Source of the DNA: Xanthobacteraceae bacterium
GTDB lineage: Bacteria > Pseudomonadota > Alphaproteobacteria > Rhizobiales > Xanthobacteraceae
DNA: 64,000 nucleotides
NCBI GenBank assembly: GCA_019454205.1
Contig: CP075369.1
Coordinates: 1,984,001 to 2,048,000 of the forward strand
Direction of reading: 5' to 3'
In this document: positions 1 through 8,237 of the stretch, one piece after another
Numbering within the stretch: position 1 is the stretch's first letter
Layout: every line of letters begins with the position of its first letter
Notes under the pieces: generated by a model
The model's database searches: none
What the model saw: only the letters and a program-made list of their open reading frames with translations
Told to the model about the DNA's origin: nothing
Translations under genes and position numbers: made by a program

Positions 1-856
1 GCTTTAGTTCCCGGAATGCGAAGGCCATCGCATCCAGCACTTCGTCGTCGCTGGCCGCGACGCCTTCGCCGCAGAGCTTGCTGGTGATTGGAAATGTCAC
101 CCTGCCCGGATCGGCCATCAAGAGCGCGTCGCAGATCGAGCCGGTGAGCCGGTCGTTGCGTTCGCGTTTTCCGGAGCGGAACGAGCGCGCATGATCGTCG
201 AACAGTTCCGGCTCGGCGGTGATAACCCGCGCTTGCCGGTACAGCGCCTTGATGCTGAGCGAAATCCCCGCCGCCAGCCCGCCACCCGACGCAGGCATGG
301 TTACGATCTCCGGCTCCAGCGAAAGGTTCGCGAGGTCTTCCGCGATCTCGAACCCGATGGTGCCCTGCCCCGCGATCACGAAGCGGTCGTCGAACGGCGG
401 CACCACGACCGCACCGCGTTCGGCAGCCAGCTTGCGCGCAATCGCATCGCGGTCCTCGGTCGCCCGGTCATAGAGGACAACCTGCGCCCCATGCGATTTT
501 GTGCGCTCCTGTTTCAGCTTCGGCGCGTCGGAAGGCATCACGATCACGGCGGGCACGCCCGCGAGCTTCGCGGCCAGCGCCACGCCCTGCGCATGATTGC
601 CGGACGAGAACGCGACCACGCCGCCTTTCTTTTCTTCCGCGGTCAGGCGCGCAATGCGGTTATACGCTCCGCGAAACTTGAACGAGCCGGTGCGCTGCAG
701 GACTTCCGGCTTCAGGAATACGCGCGCACCGGTCGCCGCATCGAGCGCATCGGAGCGCAGCAGTGGCGTGCGCACCGCCACGCCGTCCAGCATCACCGCG
801 GCGTCCTCGACATCGGCGGCGGTCGGTAAAACGATGGCGGGTTCGGGAGCGTTCAT
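1..856 (-). CDS. Threonine/serine dehydratase family protein, C-terminus cut by window edge
   Basis: PLP-dependent beta-family (fold type II) ammonia-lyase, of the kind that deaminates threonine or serine, or eliminates water from hydroxyaspartate. The reading frame opens with MNAPEPAIV at 856 and stays open to base 1, giving about 285 residues. The PLP lysine lies in GSFKFRGAYN (K59), the asparagine motif is FSSGNHAQG, and the glycine-rich phosphate loop is PASGGGLAAG. No C-terminal ACT regulatory domain can be judged because the end is missing, so biosynthetic IlvA cannot be separated from catabolic or hydroxyaspartate types. It starts 33 bases after the stop of the upstream glycosyltransferase on the same strand, and the two look functionally unrelated. 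Confidence 0.88.
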   Translation of the reverse strand, partial: MNAPEPAIVLPTAADVEDAAVMLDGVAVRTPLLRSDALDAATGARVFLKPEVLQRTGSFKFRGAYNRIARLTAEEKKGGVVAFSSGNHAQGVALAAKLAGVPAVIVMPSDAPKLKQERTKSHGAQVVLYDRATEDRDAIARKLAAERGAVVVPPFDDRFVIAGQGTIGFEIAEDLANLSLEPEIVTMPASGGGLAAGISLSIKALYRQARVITAEPELFDDHARSFRSGKRERNDRLTGSICDALLMADPGRVTFPITSKLCGEGVAASDDEVLDAMAFAFRELK

Positions 857-889
857 GGCGCGCGAACCTAGGCCCGCGCGCAGGCGTTG

Positions 890-1927
890 TCACGCCGCGG
901 CGGTCATCGTTTCCGGCAAGGGAGACCTGCCGTTCGCAGCAAGAATGTTGGAGAGGAACATCCGCGCGCTCGCAGCCCATGAAAACTGCAACGCGAAGTT
1001 CCGGCAGGCCGCGCGCGGAATATTGAGCGCCTTCAGCGCGGCTTTGCGCAGGTCGTGGTCCAGCACGCCGACCGGCGCGCGGCCGATAACATCGAGCGGT
1101 CCCGGCACCGGAAATGCCGCGACCGGCACGCCGCTGGCTAACGCTTCCAGCATCACGTTGCCGAACGTATCGGTGCGGCTCGGAAACACGAAAGCATCGG
1201 CGGAAGCATAAGTCTCCGCCAGTTGCTCGCCCTTGAGCGTTCCGTAGAATTGAGCGTCCGGATATTTCGCTTCCAGTTCCGCACGCGCCGGGCCGTCGCC
1301 CGTAATCATTTTCGTTCCGGGCAAGTCGAGTGAGAGAAATGCTTCGAGGTTCTTTTCGACTGCAATCCGGCCCGCGTAGAGAAAGATCGGCCGTGGCAAA
1401 TCGAGCCTGCGCGCTTTCCGCGGATTGAACAGCACGGTATCGACGCCGCGCGGCCAGCGCGCGAGGTTTTCGTAGCCGAGCGCACGTAGTTCTCTCTCCA
1501 GCGTCGGCGTAGAGACCATCGTCGCCCGCGCGGGCGCATGAAAGCGGTGCATCAGCCGTTCCATCCATCCCTTCCCGAACTTCAGGCGCGCGGCGACGTA
1601 ATCGGGAAATCGCGTGTGGTAGCTGGTCGTGAAAGCCCGCCTGCGTTTCATGCAAAAGCGCCGCGCGAGGATGCCGAGCGGCCCCTCGGTCGCGATATGG
1701 ATGAAGTCGGGACGCTCCGCCTCGATACGCTGCGCAACCTGCCACGGCGCGGGCAACGCGAGGCGGATGTCGGGATAGGTCGGCATTCCGACCGTCGCAA
1801 AACCGGACGGTGTCAGGAACACCGCTTGCGCGCCGAACGCGCCGAGCTGTCCCGCGACTTCCGTCAACGACCGCACCACGCCGTTCACCTGCGGGTGCCA
1901 GGCGTCGGTGACGATCAGGATTTTCAT
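890..1927 (-). CDS. GT4-family glycosyltransferase
   Basis: A 345-residue GT-B glycosyltransferase of family 4 (glycosyl transferases group 1). The N-terminus VTDAWHPQVNGVVRSL carries the acceptor-side glycine loop typical of DgdA/SqdX/MgtA-like enzymes that glycosylate lipids. The C-terminal nucleotide-sugar domain has FLYAGRIAVEKN, ITGDGPAR and PSRTDTFGNVMLEALASG, which holds the conserved acidic/EALA donor-binding motif. The start codon directly follows the stop of the LpxH-like gene, so the two are translationally linked. That pairing suggests a membrane-lipid or lipid A related role, but neither sugar donor nor acceptor can be read from the sequence. Confidence 0.85.
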   Translation of the reverse strand: MKILIVTDAWHPQVNGVVRSLTEVAGQLGAFGAQAVFLTPSGFATVGMPTYPDIRLALPAPWQVAQRIEAERPDFIHIATEGPLGILARRFCMKRRRAFTTSYHTRFPDYVAARLKFGKGWMERLMHRFHAPARATMVSTPTLERELRALGYENLARWPRGVDTVLFNPRKARRLDLPRPIFLYAGRIAVEKNLEAFLSLDLPGTKMITGDGPARAELEAKYPDAQFYGTLKGEQLAETYASADAFVFPSRTDTFGNVMLEALASGVPVAAFPVPGPLDVIGRAPVGVLDHDLRKAALKALNIPRAACRNFALQFSWAASARMFLSNILAANGRSPLPETMTAAA

Positions 1928-2770
1928 CTATGCCGCGGCCGGAACGCGCACGGGAACCGGGACGGCTTTGACGGCCATCGGCGCGCCATGCAGCAGCTCG
2001 AAGGTGCCGTCGTGATGTTCGGCCAGCGCCGTGCAGCTTTCCACCCAGTCGCCGCAATTCATGTAGGTCAGGCCGTACATCTCGCGGATCACGGCGTGGT
2101 GGATATGGCCGCAGATCACGCCATCGACGTTCTGCTTGCGTGCTTCCATCGCGACCGCCTGCTCGAACTCACCGATGAAGTTGACTGCGTTCTTCACCTT
2201 CTGCTTCGCCCATTTGGAAATCGACCAGTACGGGAAGCCGAGCTTGCGGCGGACGAAGTTGAAATAGCGGTTGGCGAAAATCGCGAAGTCGTAAGCCCAG
2301 TCGCCGAAGTAGGCGAGCCAGCGCGCATTGCGCACGACGAGGTCGAACACATCGCCGTGCAGCACGAAGTATTTCTTGCCGCTGGCGCTTTCGTGCACCG
2401 CGGTTTCCACCACCTCGATGCCTCCGAAATGCGTGCCGTAATATTCGCGCAGGAACTCGTCGTGATTGCCGGGGATATAGATGATGCGCGTACCCTTGCG
2501 GCCCTTGCGCAGCAGCTTCTGCACCACGTCGTTATGCGCCTGCGGCCAATACCACGAGGAGCGCATCCGCCAGCCGTCTACGATGTCGCCGACCAGATAG
2601 ATCGTCTCCGCGTCGTGGTCGCGCAGGAAGTCGAGAAACAGCGGCGCCTGACAGCCCCGCGTGCCGAGATGCACGTCCGAGATGAACAGCGTGCGGTATT
2701 TGCGGCTTGCCGGAGGATCTTCCGGCTCGGTAACGGGACGTACCGGGATCGGATTGGGCATGTGCAACAT
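1928..2770 (-). CDS. LpxH-like calcineurin-family phosphoesterase (UDP-2,3-diacylglucosamine diphosphatase family)
   Basis: A 280-residue metallophosphoesterase with the complete dinuclear metal site: FISDVHLG (D32, H34), VGDIVDGW (D62), PGNHDEF (N102, H103), LHGDVFD and CGHIHH. The long insert with WYWPQAHNDV is typical of the family annotated as UDP-2,3-diacylglucosamine diphosphatase, the pyrophosphate cleavage step of lipid A synthesis. Many Alphaproteobacteria use LpxI for that step, so this copy may act on another lipid or nucleotide. An alternative in-frame ATG lies three codons in, at 2761. It is the first gene of a two-gene unit with the GT4 enzyme. Confidence 0.82.
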   Translation of the reverse strand: MLHMPNPIPVRPVTEPEDPPASRKYRTLFISDVHLGTRGCQAPLFLDFLRDHDAETIYLVGDIVDGWRMRSSWYWPQAHNDVVQKLLRKGRKGTRIIYIPGNHDEFLREYYGTHFGGIEVVETAVHESASGKKYFVLHGDVFDLVVRNARWLAYFGDWAYDFAIFANRYFNFVRRKLGFPYWSISKWAKQKVKNAVNFIGEFEQAVAMEARKQNVDGVICGHIHHAVIREMYGLTYMNCGDWVESCTALAEHHDGTFELLHGAPMAVKAVPVPVRVPAAA

Positions 2771-2829
2771 GCCGCCGCAATAGGAGATTCCTGTAACGTT
2801 TCAATGACGTAGCGTGCAACTGGCCTCGG

Positions 2830-3468
2830 TCAGACGAAGAGGAAAGCAACCGACAGCACCAGCACCGCGGCGAGCGAATAGTTGAAGATGCGCCGCTTAC
2901 GTTCGTCTTTCAGCAGCCTCGCAATCGCGACCCCGAACAGGCACCACAGCACAAGCGACGGAAACGTGATCAGCACTGAAACTGCCGTGTAAACCGCGAC
3001 CTCGCGCAGGAACGCCCCCGTTTCCAGACCCGGCGACGTGAACGCCGCCAGCGCACCCAGCGCGATCGACCACGCCTTCGGGTTCAGCCACTGGAAGAAG
3101 AATGCCTCTACGAAGCCGACCGGACGCGCCGTGCCGGCCGCTTCCGGCGCGTTCGCGCGGATCAGCTTCCATGCGAGATAGAACAGGAATGCCGCTCCGG
3201 CATAACGCATCGCGCCGTGCAGCCACGGCACCAGCACGAATACCTGCCCGAACCCAAGCCCGAGCGCCGCGAACATCAACGGGTAGCCCACGCTGACGCC
3301 GAGCATCTGCGGCAACGTTCTGCGAAATCCGAACGTCGCCCCGGAGAGCGTGGAGATGGTGTTGTTCGGTCCCGGCGTGATCGCGCCAGCGAGCGAAAAC
3401 AAAGTGAAGGCGAGGAGTTTTTCGGGCAAGGCGGCGGGAAACTGCCATAGCGCCGGGACCGGCGCCAT
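2830..3468 (-). CDS. LysE-family amino-acid exporter
   Basis: A 212-residue inner-membrane protein of the LysE/RhtB translocator family. The family hallmark ITPGPNN sits near the end of the first membrane helix (about residues 31-37). Four to five further hydrophobic segments follow, with WLNPKAW in the middle as expected for the family. Such proteins export amino acids or related small metabolites using the membrane potential. The substrate is not predictable. It lies 24 bases downstream of ppa on the same strand. No good ribosome binding site stands before the ATG, so translation may depend on readthrough from ppa. Confidence 0.9.
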   Translation of the reverse strand: MAPVPALWQFPAALPEKLLAFTLFSLAGAITPGPNNTISTLSGATFGFRRTLPQMLGVSVGYPLMFAALGLGFGQVFVLVPWLHGAMRYAGAAFLFYLAWKLIRANAPEAAGTARPVGFVEAFFFQWLNPKAWSIALGALAAFTSPGLETGAFLREVAVYTAVSVLITFPSLVLWCLFGVAIARLLKDERKRRIFNYSLAAVLVLSVAFLFV

Positions 3469-3492
3469 ACCGCTTTATGGGACCGGTCTGTG

Positions 3493-4023
3493 CTATTTTT
3501 TCATGGCGCGCTCGATGGCTTCGGTGATGAGCGCCTCCGCACCCGTTGCGTCGAGCCACCGCACGACCGTCACCCACTTGCCCTTTTCGAGATCCTTGTA
3601 GTGCTGGAAAAAGTGCGAAATCTGCTCGCACATGATCGGCGGCAGGTCGCTGTAGTTATGGACGTCGCGATAGAACGGATGCAGCGCATCGACCGGCACG
3701 GCCAGAATCTTTTCGTCACCGCCCGCCTCGTCTTCCATGATCAGCGCGCCCACGGGACGGCACCGGATAACCGAGGTCGGGACAACCGGCACCTGACTGA
3801 CCACGAGCACGTCGCAAGGATCGCCATCCATCGACAACGTTTGCGGAATGAAGCCGTAATTGCCGGGATAGAACATCGCCGTGTGCAGGAAGCGGTCGAC
3901 GAACAAGGCGCCCGAACTCTTGTCGATTTCGTACTTGACCGGAATCCCGCCAAGCGGAATCTCGATCACCGCATGCAGGTCCTTCGGCGGATTTCGTCCC
4001 GCGGGAATGAGAGATAGATCCAT
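3493..4023 (-). CDS. ppa: Inorganic pyrophosphatase, family I
   Basis: A soluble 176-residue family I pyrophosphatase, which hydrolyses PPi released by biosynthesis. Length and motifs fit the hexameric bacterial enzyme: EIPLGGIPVKYEID near the N-terminus, YPGNYGFIPQT, and the catalytic signature DGDPCDVLV with its metal-binding aspartates. The C-terminal KWVTVVRW also matches. A clear GAGGAG ribosome binding site stands 8 bases before the ATG. It is transcribed away from mgtC on the other strand. Confidence 0.97.
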   Translation of the reverse strand: MDLSLIPAGRNPPKDLHAVIEIPLGGIPVKYEIDKSSGALFVDRFLHTAMFYPGNYGFIPQTLSMDGDPCDVLVVSQVPVVPTSVIRCRPVGALIMEDEAGGDEKILAVPVDALHPFYRDVHNYSDLPPIMCEQISHFFQHYKDLEKGKWVTVVRWLDATGAEALITEAIERAMKK

Positions 4024-4108
4024 GCGTTCGCTCCTCGCCTAAATCCCCTGCCGGTCCCAAGCCTACGCGCTCGCGCCATGCATGGGCTACCTGTAGCCGC
4101 CCGGTTTC

Positions 4109-4885
4109 ATGCGGCAGCGCGCATTGCAGGCCACCGGAAATTGCTTTTATCTACTGCCTCAGAAATACGAGGCAGCATTGCTCGCGAACGCGCATTATCT
4201 CGAAATCCTTGGCTACCTCGGCGCAGCATGGATCGCAGGCAGCCTGATCGGACTGGAGCGTAGCTTCCGGGGCCGCCCGGCCGGTTTTCGCACCCATGCG
4301 CTGGTTTCGCTCGCATCCGCGCTGCTCATGCTGATCACCGCCTATCCACAGGACTGGCTACCCGCGGAGGTGCGCGGCGCAGGCGTCAATACCATCCTCG
4401 ATCCGCAGCGCATGGCGCAGGGCATCATGACCGGCATCGGCTTTCTCGGCGCTGGCGTGATTTTCAAGGAAGGGCTGACGGTGCGCGGCCTGACCACCGC
4501 GGCCTCGATCTGGATCACCGCTGCGCTCGGCATCCTGTACGGCGTCGGCTATTTCTTCCCGGCCATCCTCGGCACAGTCGCAGTGCTCGGCACATTGCAG
4601 GTGTTCCGCTGGATCGAAAGCTGGATGCCCACGCAGGCCTATGCCCATTTCATCCTGCGCTTTCCCCGCGCGCGCGTCATGTCCGAGGACAAGGTGCGGG
4701 CGATGATGCACGAGCACGGCTTCTCGGTTGCCAACATAAATTACCGGATGGAAGATGGCGGCAAGGCCTTCGAATACCGCATGACCATCCAGACCATTGA
4801 AAAGAACGCGCTGGAGCGCCTCGCCGTCACGCTTCGCGAGAAGAAAGACGTGCTCGAATTCCGTATTTCGCCCGCGGGCGACTGA
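4109..4885 (+). CDS. MgtC/SapB family membrane protein
   Basis: An inner-membrane protein of up to 258 residues. The MgtC core has GSLIGLERSFRGRPAGFRTH and GIGFLGAGVIFKEG, both diagnostic, followed by hydrophobic helices and a soluble C-terminal domain of about 85 residues, as in full-length MgtC. Members help growth in low magnesium or acid and modulate the F-type ATP synthase. The start is uncertain. The ATG at 4109 has no good ribosome binding site, whereas an in-frame TTG at 4178 follows GAGG at ideal spacing and would start just before the first membrane helix. No magnesium-sensing leader is evident in the short upstream gap. Confidence 0.88.
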   Translation: MRQRALQATGNCFYLLPQKYEAALLANAHYLEILGYLGAAWIAGSLIGLERSFRGRPAGFRTHALVSLASALLMLITAYPQDWLPAEVRGAGVNTILDPQRMAQGIMTGIGFLGAGVIFKEGLTVRGLTTAASIWITAALGILYGVGYFFPAILGTVAVLGTLQVFRWIESWMPTQAYAHFILRFPRARVMSEDKVRAMMHEHGFSVANINYRMEDGGKAFEYRMTIQTIEKNALERLAVTLREKKDVLEFRISPAGD

Positions 4886-4920
4886 TAGCAAACAAACATA
4901 AAGACTAAGGGGAGCGAACC

Positions 4921-5769
4921 ATGAAACTCGTCCGCTACGGCAAGGCCGGGCAGGAGAAGCCGGGGCTGATCGACAAGAACGGCAAGCTGCGAGACCTCTC
5001 GAAAATCGTTCCCGATATCACTCCGCAAACACTGGCCGCCGGCGCAATCGCCAAGATCAAGAAAGCGAAAATCGAGAAACTGAAAGTCGTGCCCGGCAAG
5101 CCGCGGCTCGGCCCGCCGGTCGGCAACGTGCGCAACTTCCCCGCGGTCGGCCTGAATTACGCCGACCACGCGGCAGAAGCCGGCATGCCGATCCCGAAAG
5201 AACCGATCCTCTTTTCCAAGACGCCGAATTCGATTTGCGGCCCCAACGACAACGTGATGGTTCCGAAAGGCTCCACCAAGCTCGACTGGGAAGTCGAAAT
5301 CGCCATCGTCATAGGCAAGCGCGCGAAGAACATCGAAGAGAAAGACGCGGTGAAACACATCGCGGGTTATTGCGTGTGTAATGACGTCTCCGAACGCGCC
5401 TTCCAGCTTGAAGGCACCGGTCAGTGGCTGAAAGGCAAATGCGCGGAAACTTTCGGCCCGCTCGGTCCATGGCTGGTAACCACCGACGAGATCAAGGACC
5501 CGCAAAAGCTCGCCATGTATCTCGACGTCAACGGCAAGCGCATGCAGGCCGGTAACACGAAGACGATGATCTTCTCCTGCGCTTTTATCGTCGCCTACGT
5601 TTCGAAATTCATGGTGCTCGATCCGGGCGACGTCATCACCACAGGCACCCCGCCGGGCGTCGGCATGGGCATGAAACCGCAGGTCTTCCTGAAAGCCGGA
5701 GACGTGATGACGCTCGGTATCGAGGGCCTTGGCGAGCAGAAGCAAAAGGTCGTGCCTTTCAAAGGCTAA
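4921..5769 (+). CDS. Fumarylacetoacetate hydrolase family protein
   Basis: A 282-residue FAH-superfamily enzyme. It has an N-terminal adaptor of about 70 residues, then the catalytic fold starting at VGLNYADHAAE. The metal-binding acidic set follows: DWEVEIAIVIG carries two glutamates and CNDVSERAFQ the aspartate. Substrate-loop residues TFGPLGPWLVT and the terminal TGTPPGVGMG follow the ureidoglycolate lyase / 2,4-diketo-3-deoxy-L-fuconate hydrolase subgroup. Family members cleave C-C bonds in 2-keto or beta-diketo acids or decarboxylate oxaloacetate. The substrate is open because no catabolic partner is adjacent. GGGGAG ahead of the ATG is a strong ribosome binding site. Confidence 0.88.
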   Translation: MKLVRYGKAGQEKPGLIDKNGKLRDLSKIVPDITPQTLAAGAIAKIKKAKIEKLKVVPGKPRLGPPVGNVRNFPAVGLNYADHAAEAGMPIPKEPILFSKTPNSICGPNDNVMVPKGSTKLDWEVEIAIVIGKRAKNIEEKDAVKHIAGYCVCNDVSERAFQLEGTGQWLKGKCAETFGPLGPWLVTTDEIKDPQKLAMYLDVNGKRMQAGNTKTMIFSCAFIVAYVSKFMVLDPGDVITTGTPPGVGMGMKPQVFLKAGDVMTLGIEGLGEQKQKVVPFKG

Positions 5770-5786
5770 AGACTCGCTCGCTTCCG

Positions 5787-5818
5787 CCGCACGCTATTGC
5801 CTCGTCAGTAGCGTGCGG
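5787..5818. terminator. Hairpin between convergent genes
   Basis: A perfect 10-bp stem, CCGCACGCTA (5787-5796) pairing with TAGCGTGCGG (5809-5818), separated by a 12-base loop. It sits where the FAH-family gene and the outer-membrane gene run toward each other. The right arm lies inside the last codons of the minus-strand gene and its stop codon falls in the loop. Neither side has a real U-tract, so intrinsic termination is only a possibility; the stem may instead protect 3' ends. Confidence 0.4.
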
Positions 5819-6680
5819 AAAATCCTACCCACGGATTGAAGCGATCTGCGGTATGTGTGAGGCCGAAATTGATTCCGGCATCGAGTTGGAGGTTCTTGTT
5901 GAACCTGTAGGTAATGCCGCTTCCGGCCAGCAGCGCTTCACCCAGATGGTCGTTGAACCCGACGCGGCTGATGAACTCGTAGTAGATACCGAACTTCTCG
6001 GTGATCTCCTGACCGAGCGAAGCGGTGAACAACCATTCCGTCGTGTAGCCGGTTGCGTCCGCATTCCGAATCGCGCCGATGCCGGTATTGATGCCGAGAT
6101 TGAATTTTTCGCTCAGCTTGATCGAGTAGAAAGCATTCAGTCCGCCTTCGAGCTTGTCGGAGCTGATTCCATTACTGCGGTCGGAAGGAACCGTGATGTA
6201 AGGCAAAAGCGCGAACGCGGTCGAGCCGACGCCGTTATAGGTGTCGTTGCCCCAGATATTGTATTTGAACCGGATGTCGGTGCCGCCCGCCCCGGATGAG
6301 CGCGACGTCAGCGAGCCGTCTGCCGCGCGCGTGCGAAGCATCCCGTAAGGCCGTATAACAACCGATAGCTCCAGATCGTTGGTTAGGCCGACGCGAAAAT
6401 TTGCGTATGCCAGCTCACGCCCGTGCGTGATTTCACCGGCCGGATCGCGAAACGAGCGCGTATAGGCAAATACACTCGACTCGACCTGAACGTGCCCGGC
6501 ATCGATCGTGAACGGCACTTCCGTCGTATCCGGACGGTCGGTCGTCATCTCGCGAAGTTGCGCGACCGGTGTGGGGTTAAACAGCCAGTACCGGCTCTTC
6601 TCCTGCGCATAGGCGGCGTCCACGCCTGCTGCTGCAACGACCGCCAGAAATCCTCCCCGTATCCAACCTCCGCTCCCCAT
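5805..6680 (-). CDS. Predicted outer-membrane transporter, phenol-degradation MetA-like family
   Basis: A 291-residue secreted protein. The N-terminus starts MGSGGWIRGG, with a hydrophobic stretch ending in DAAYAQ, a plausible signal peptidase site. The remainder is rich in alternating aromatic and polar residues and ends in an aromatic residue (GFSARY), as outer-membrane beta-barrels do. TDRPDTTEVPFTIDAGH is typical of the family annotated as putative MetA-pathway of phenol degradation / transporter. The frame is open to 6797, but the ATG at 6680 has AGAAAGG upstream and begins at the signal peptide. A paired inverted repeat lies just upstream and probably controls it. The substrate is unknown. 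Confidence 0.75.
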   Translation of the reverse strand: MGSGGWIRGGFLAVVAAAGVDAAYAQEKSRYWLFNPTPVAQLREMTTDRPDTTEVPFTIDAGHVQVESSVFAYTRSFRDPAGEITHGRELAYANFRVGLTNDLELSVVIRPYGMLRTRAADGSLTSRSSGAGGTDIRFKYNIWGNDTYNGVGSTAFALLPYITVPSDRSNGISSDKLEGGLNAFYSIKLSEKFNLGINTGIGAIRNADATGYTTEWLFTASLGQEITEKFGIYYEFISRVGFNDHLGEALLAGSGITYRFNKNLQLDAGINFGLTHTADRFNPWVGFSARY

Positions 6681-6702
6681 TTCGTCACGCCTTTCTTGCT
6701 TT

Positions 6703-6758
6703 TGCGAATTACTTGCAACTACATGCCCCATTCCGGCGCTATTTGCAAGTAATTCGCA
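6703..6758. promoter_or_regulatory. Paired Fur/Mur-like operator in a divergent promoter region
   Basis: Two 16-bp arms form a perfect inverted repeat: TGCGAATTACTTGCAA at 6703-6718 and its reverse complement at 6743-6758, centre to centre 40 bp (about four helical turns). Each arm is itself an imperfect TGC-N9-GCA dyad, close to the 7-1-7 form bound by Fur-family regulators. The first arm ends 23 bp from the minus-strand ATG and the second lies 116 bp from the plus-strand start. The gap separates two outer-membrane protein genes, so metal-dependent control is plausible. The regulator assignment is inference. Confidence 0.55.
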
Positions 6759-6873
6759 TTTGCAGAGTGCGTGAAATTGCCTTGTTACAGAGGGCAATTA
6801 GGGTTTGCCGCTTCTAAATCCCTCCATTGCCGCCCTTGCGGACACAACAGGCCCGCCAGAAAAGCTGCACCGA

Positions 6874-8220
6874 ATGTTCCGAACCAGAATTGCAGCAGGG
6901 CTGGTTTTCGCGCTCCTTGCCGCCCCGTGCGGCGCGCAGGCGCAGACAAACTTCTTCGACACGATCGGCGCTCTTACCGACGGGACTTCACTCGAAGCGC
7001 AGCGAAAGTCGCTGCAGGCACGAGGCCTCGCCTATGCGCTGATCTACACCAATGCCGTGATGGGCAACGTCACGGGCGGCCTTCGCCGCACCGCGCTTTA
7101 CGAAGGCAAGCTCGAAGCCTCGGTAACGGCCGATCTGGAAAAGCTCGCGGGCTGGAGCGGCCTGAGCTTTTACGTCAACGTCTTCCAGCTCCATCACACG
7201 CGCGGCATGCGCGACGAGAATTTCAACGGGCTGGTGACGATCAGCAACATCGAAGCGATCCCGGCGACGCGCTTGCAGGAATACTGGCTGGAGAAGAAAC
7301 TCTTCGAGGATCGTTTCAGCATCCGCTTCGGCCAGCTAGCAGCAGACTCTGAATTCTTCATCAGCAGTTACAGCCTTCCGCTGGTCACAAGCGACTGGCC
7401 GGCGATTACCACCGCCAACCTTCCCTCCGGCGGCCCGGCATATCCGCTTGCTGCGCCGGGTATCCGCTTCAGGTTCGATCCAAACCCAAACTGGACCGCG
7501 CTGTTTGCCGTGTTCAACGGCGACCCTGGACAACAGGGCACCGTCAATCGCACCGGCACGAACTTCCCGTTGAAAGACCCTCCCCTTGTCATGGGAGAAG
7601 TGCAGTACCGCTACAATCAAGAGAAAGACTCGCGCGTGCTCGCAGGCATCGTGCGCATCGGCGGCTGGCATTATTTCGGCAAGATCAACGACGCGCGTTT
7701 CGATACGCTCGGCTTGCCGCTCGCCAATCCGCTCGGCTCCGGCGTACCGCGACAGCTACGCGGCACCAGCGGCCTCTATGGCATCATCGACCAACAGATA
7801 TACCGGCCGAAAGGTGGCGGCACCGATAGCGGGATTGGATTGTTCAGCCGCATTTCGGTCAGCCCTTCGAATCGTAGCGTCGTCGACTTCTATCTCGATG
7901 GCGGGTTGATCTTCTCCGGCTTCAACAGCGCCCGCCCTGACGACAAGATCAGCACGGGCTTTATCTATGCAAAGTTTTCGGAGCCGGTGAAAGGATTCGA
8001 TCTCGACACAATCCTGTTCACGGGCATCCCCCGTCCCGTGCACGATTACGAAATGATAATGGAAGCGAACTATACGTATCTCGTGCGCTCCGGATGGGCG
8101 CTTCAGCCGTTCGCGCAATATCTCATTCACTCCGGCGGAAATATTCCGAACCCGGCCGTACCTGGTCAGCCGATCAGGAACGGCGCGATATTCGGCGCAC
8201 GCAGTACGGTAAACTTCTGA
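6874..8220 (+). CDS. OprB-family carbohydrate-selective porin
   Basis: A 448-residue outer-membrane porin. The start at 6874 (MFRTRIAAGL) gives a clean signal peptide with a hydrophobic core and cleavage near GAQAQ; the frame extends upstream to 6805 but those residues do not resemble a secretion signal. The body has OprB features: LSFYVNVFQLHHTRG, AIPATRLQEYWLEKK, IRFGQLAADSEFF, and beta-strands to the terminal aromatic residue (RSTVNF). OprB porins let sugars and other small polar solutes cross the outer membrane. It is divergent from the MetA-like barrel and shares its regulatory region. Substrate specificity is not predictable. Confidence 0.85.
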   Translation: MFRTRIAAGLVFALLAAPCGAQAQTNFFDTIGALTDGTSLEAQRKSLQARGLAYALIYTNAVMGNVTGGLRRTALYEGKLEASVTADLEKLAGWSGLSFYVNVFQLHHTRGMRDENFNGLVTISNIEAIPATRLQEYWLEKKLFEDRFSIRFGQLAADSEFFISSYSLPLVTSDWPAITTANLPSGGPAYPLAAPGIRFRFDPNPNWTALFAVFNGDPGQQGTVNRTGTNFPLKDPPLVMGEVQYRYNQEKDSRVLAGIVRIGGWHYFGKINDARFDTLGLPLANPLGSGVPRQLRGTSGLYGIIDQQIYRPKGGGTDSGIGLFSRISVSPSNRSVVDFYLDGGLIFSGFNSARPDDKISTGFIYAKFSEPVKGFDLDTILFTGIPRPVHDYEMIMEANYTYLVRSGWALQPFAQYLIHSGGNIPNPAVPGQPIRNGAIFGARSTVNF

Positions 8221-8237
8221 CGCGGCTTATCGCGCGC

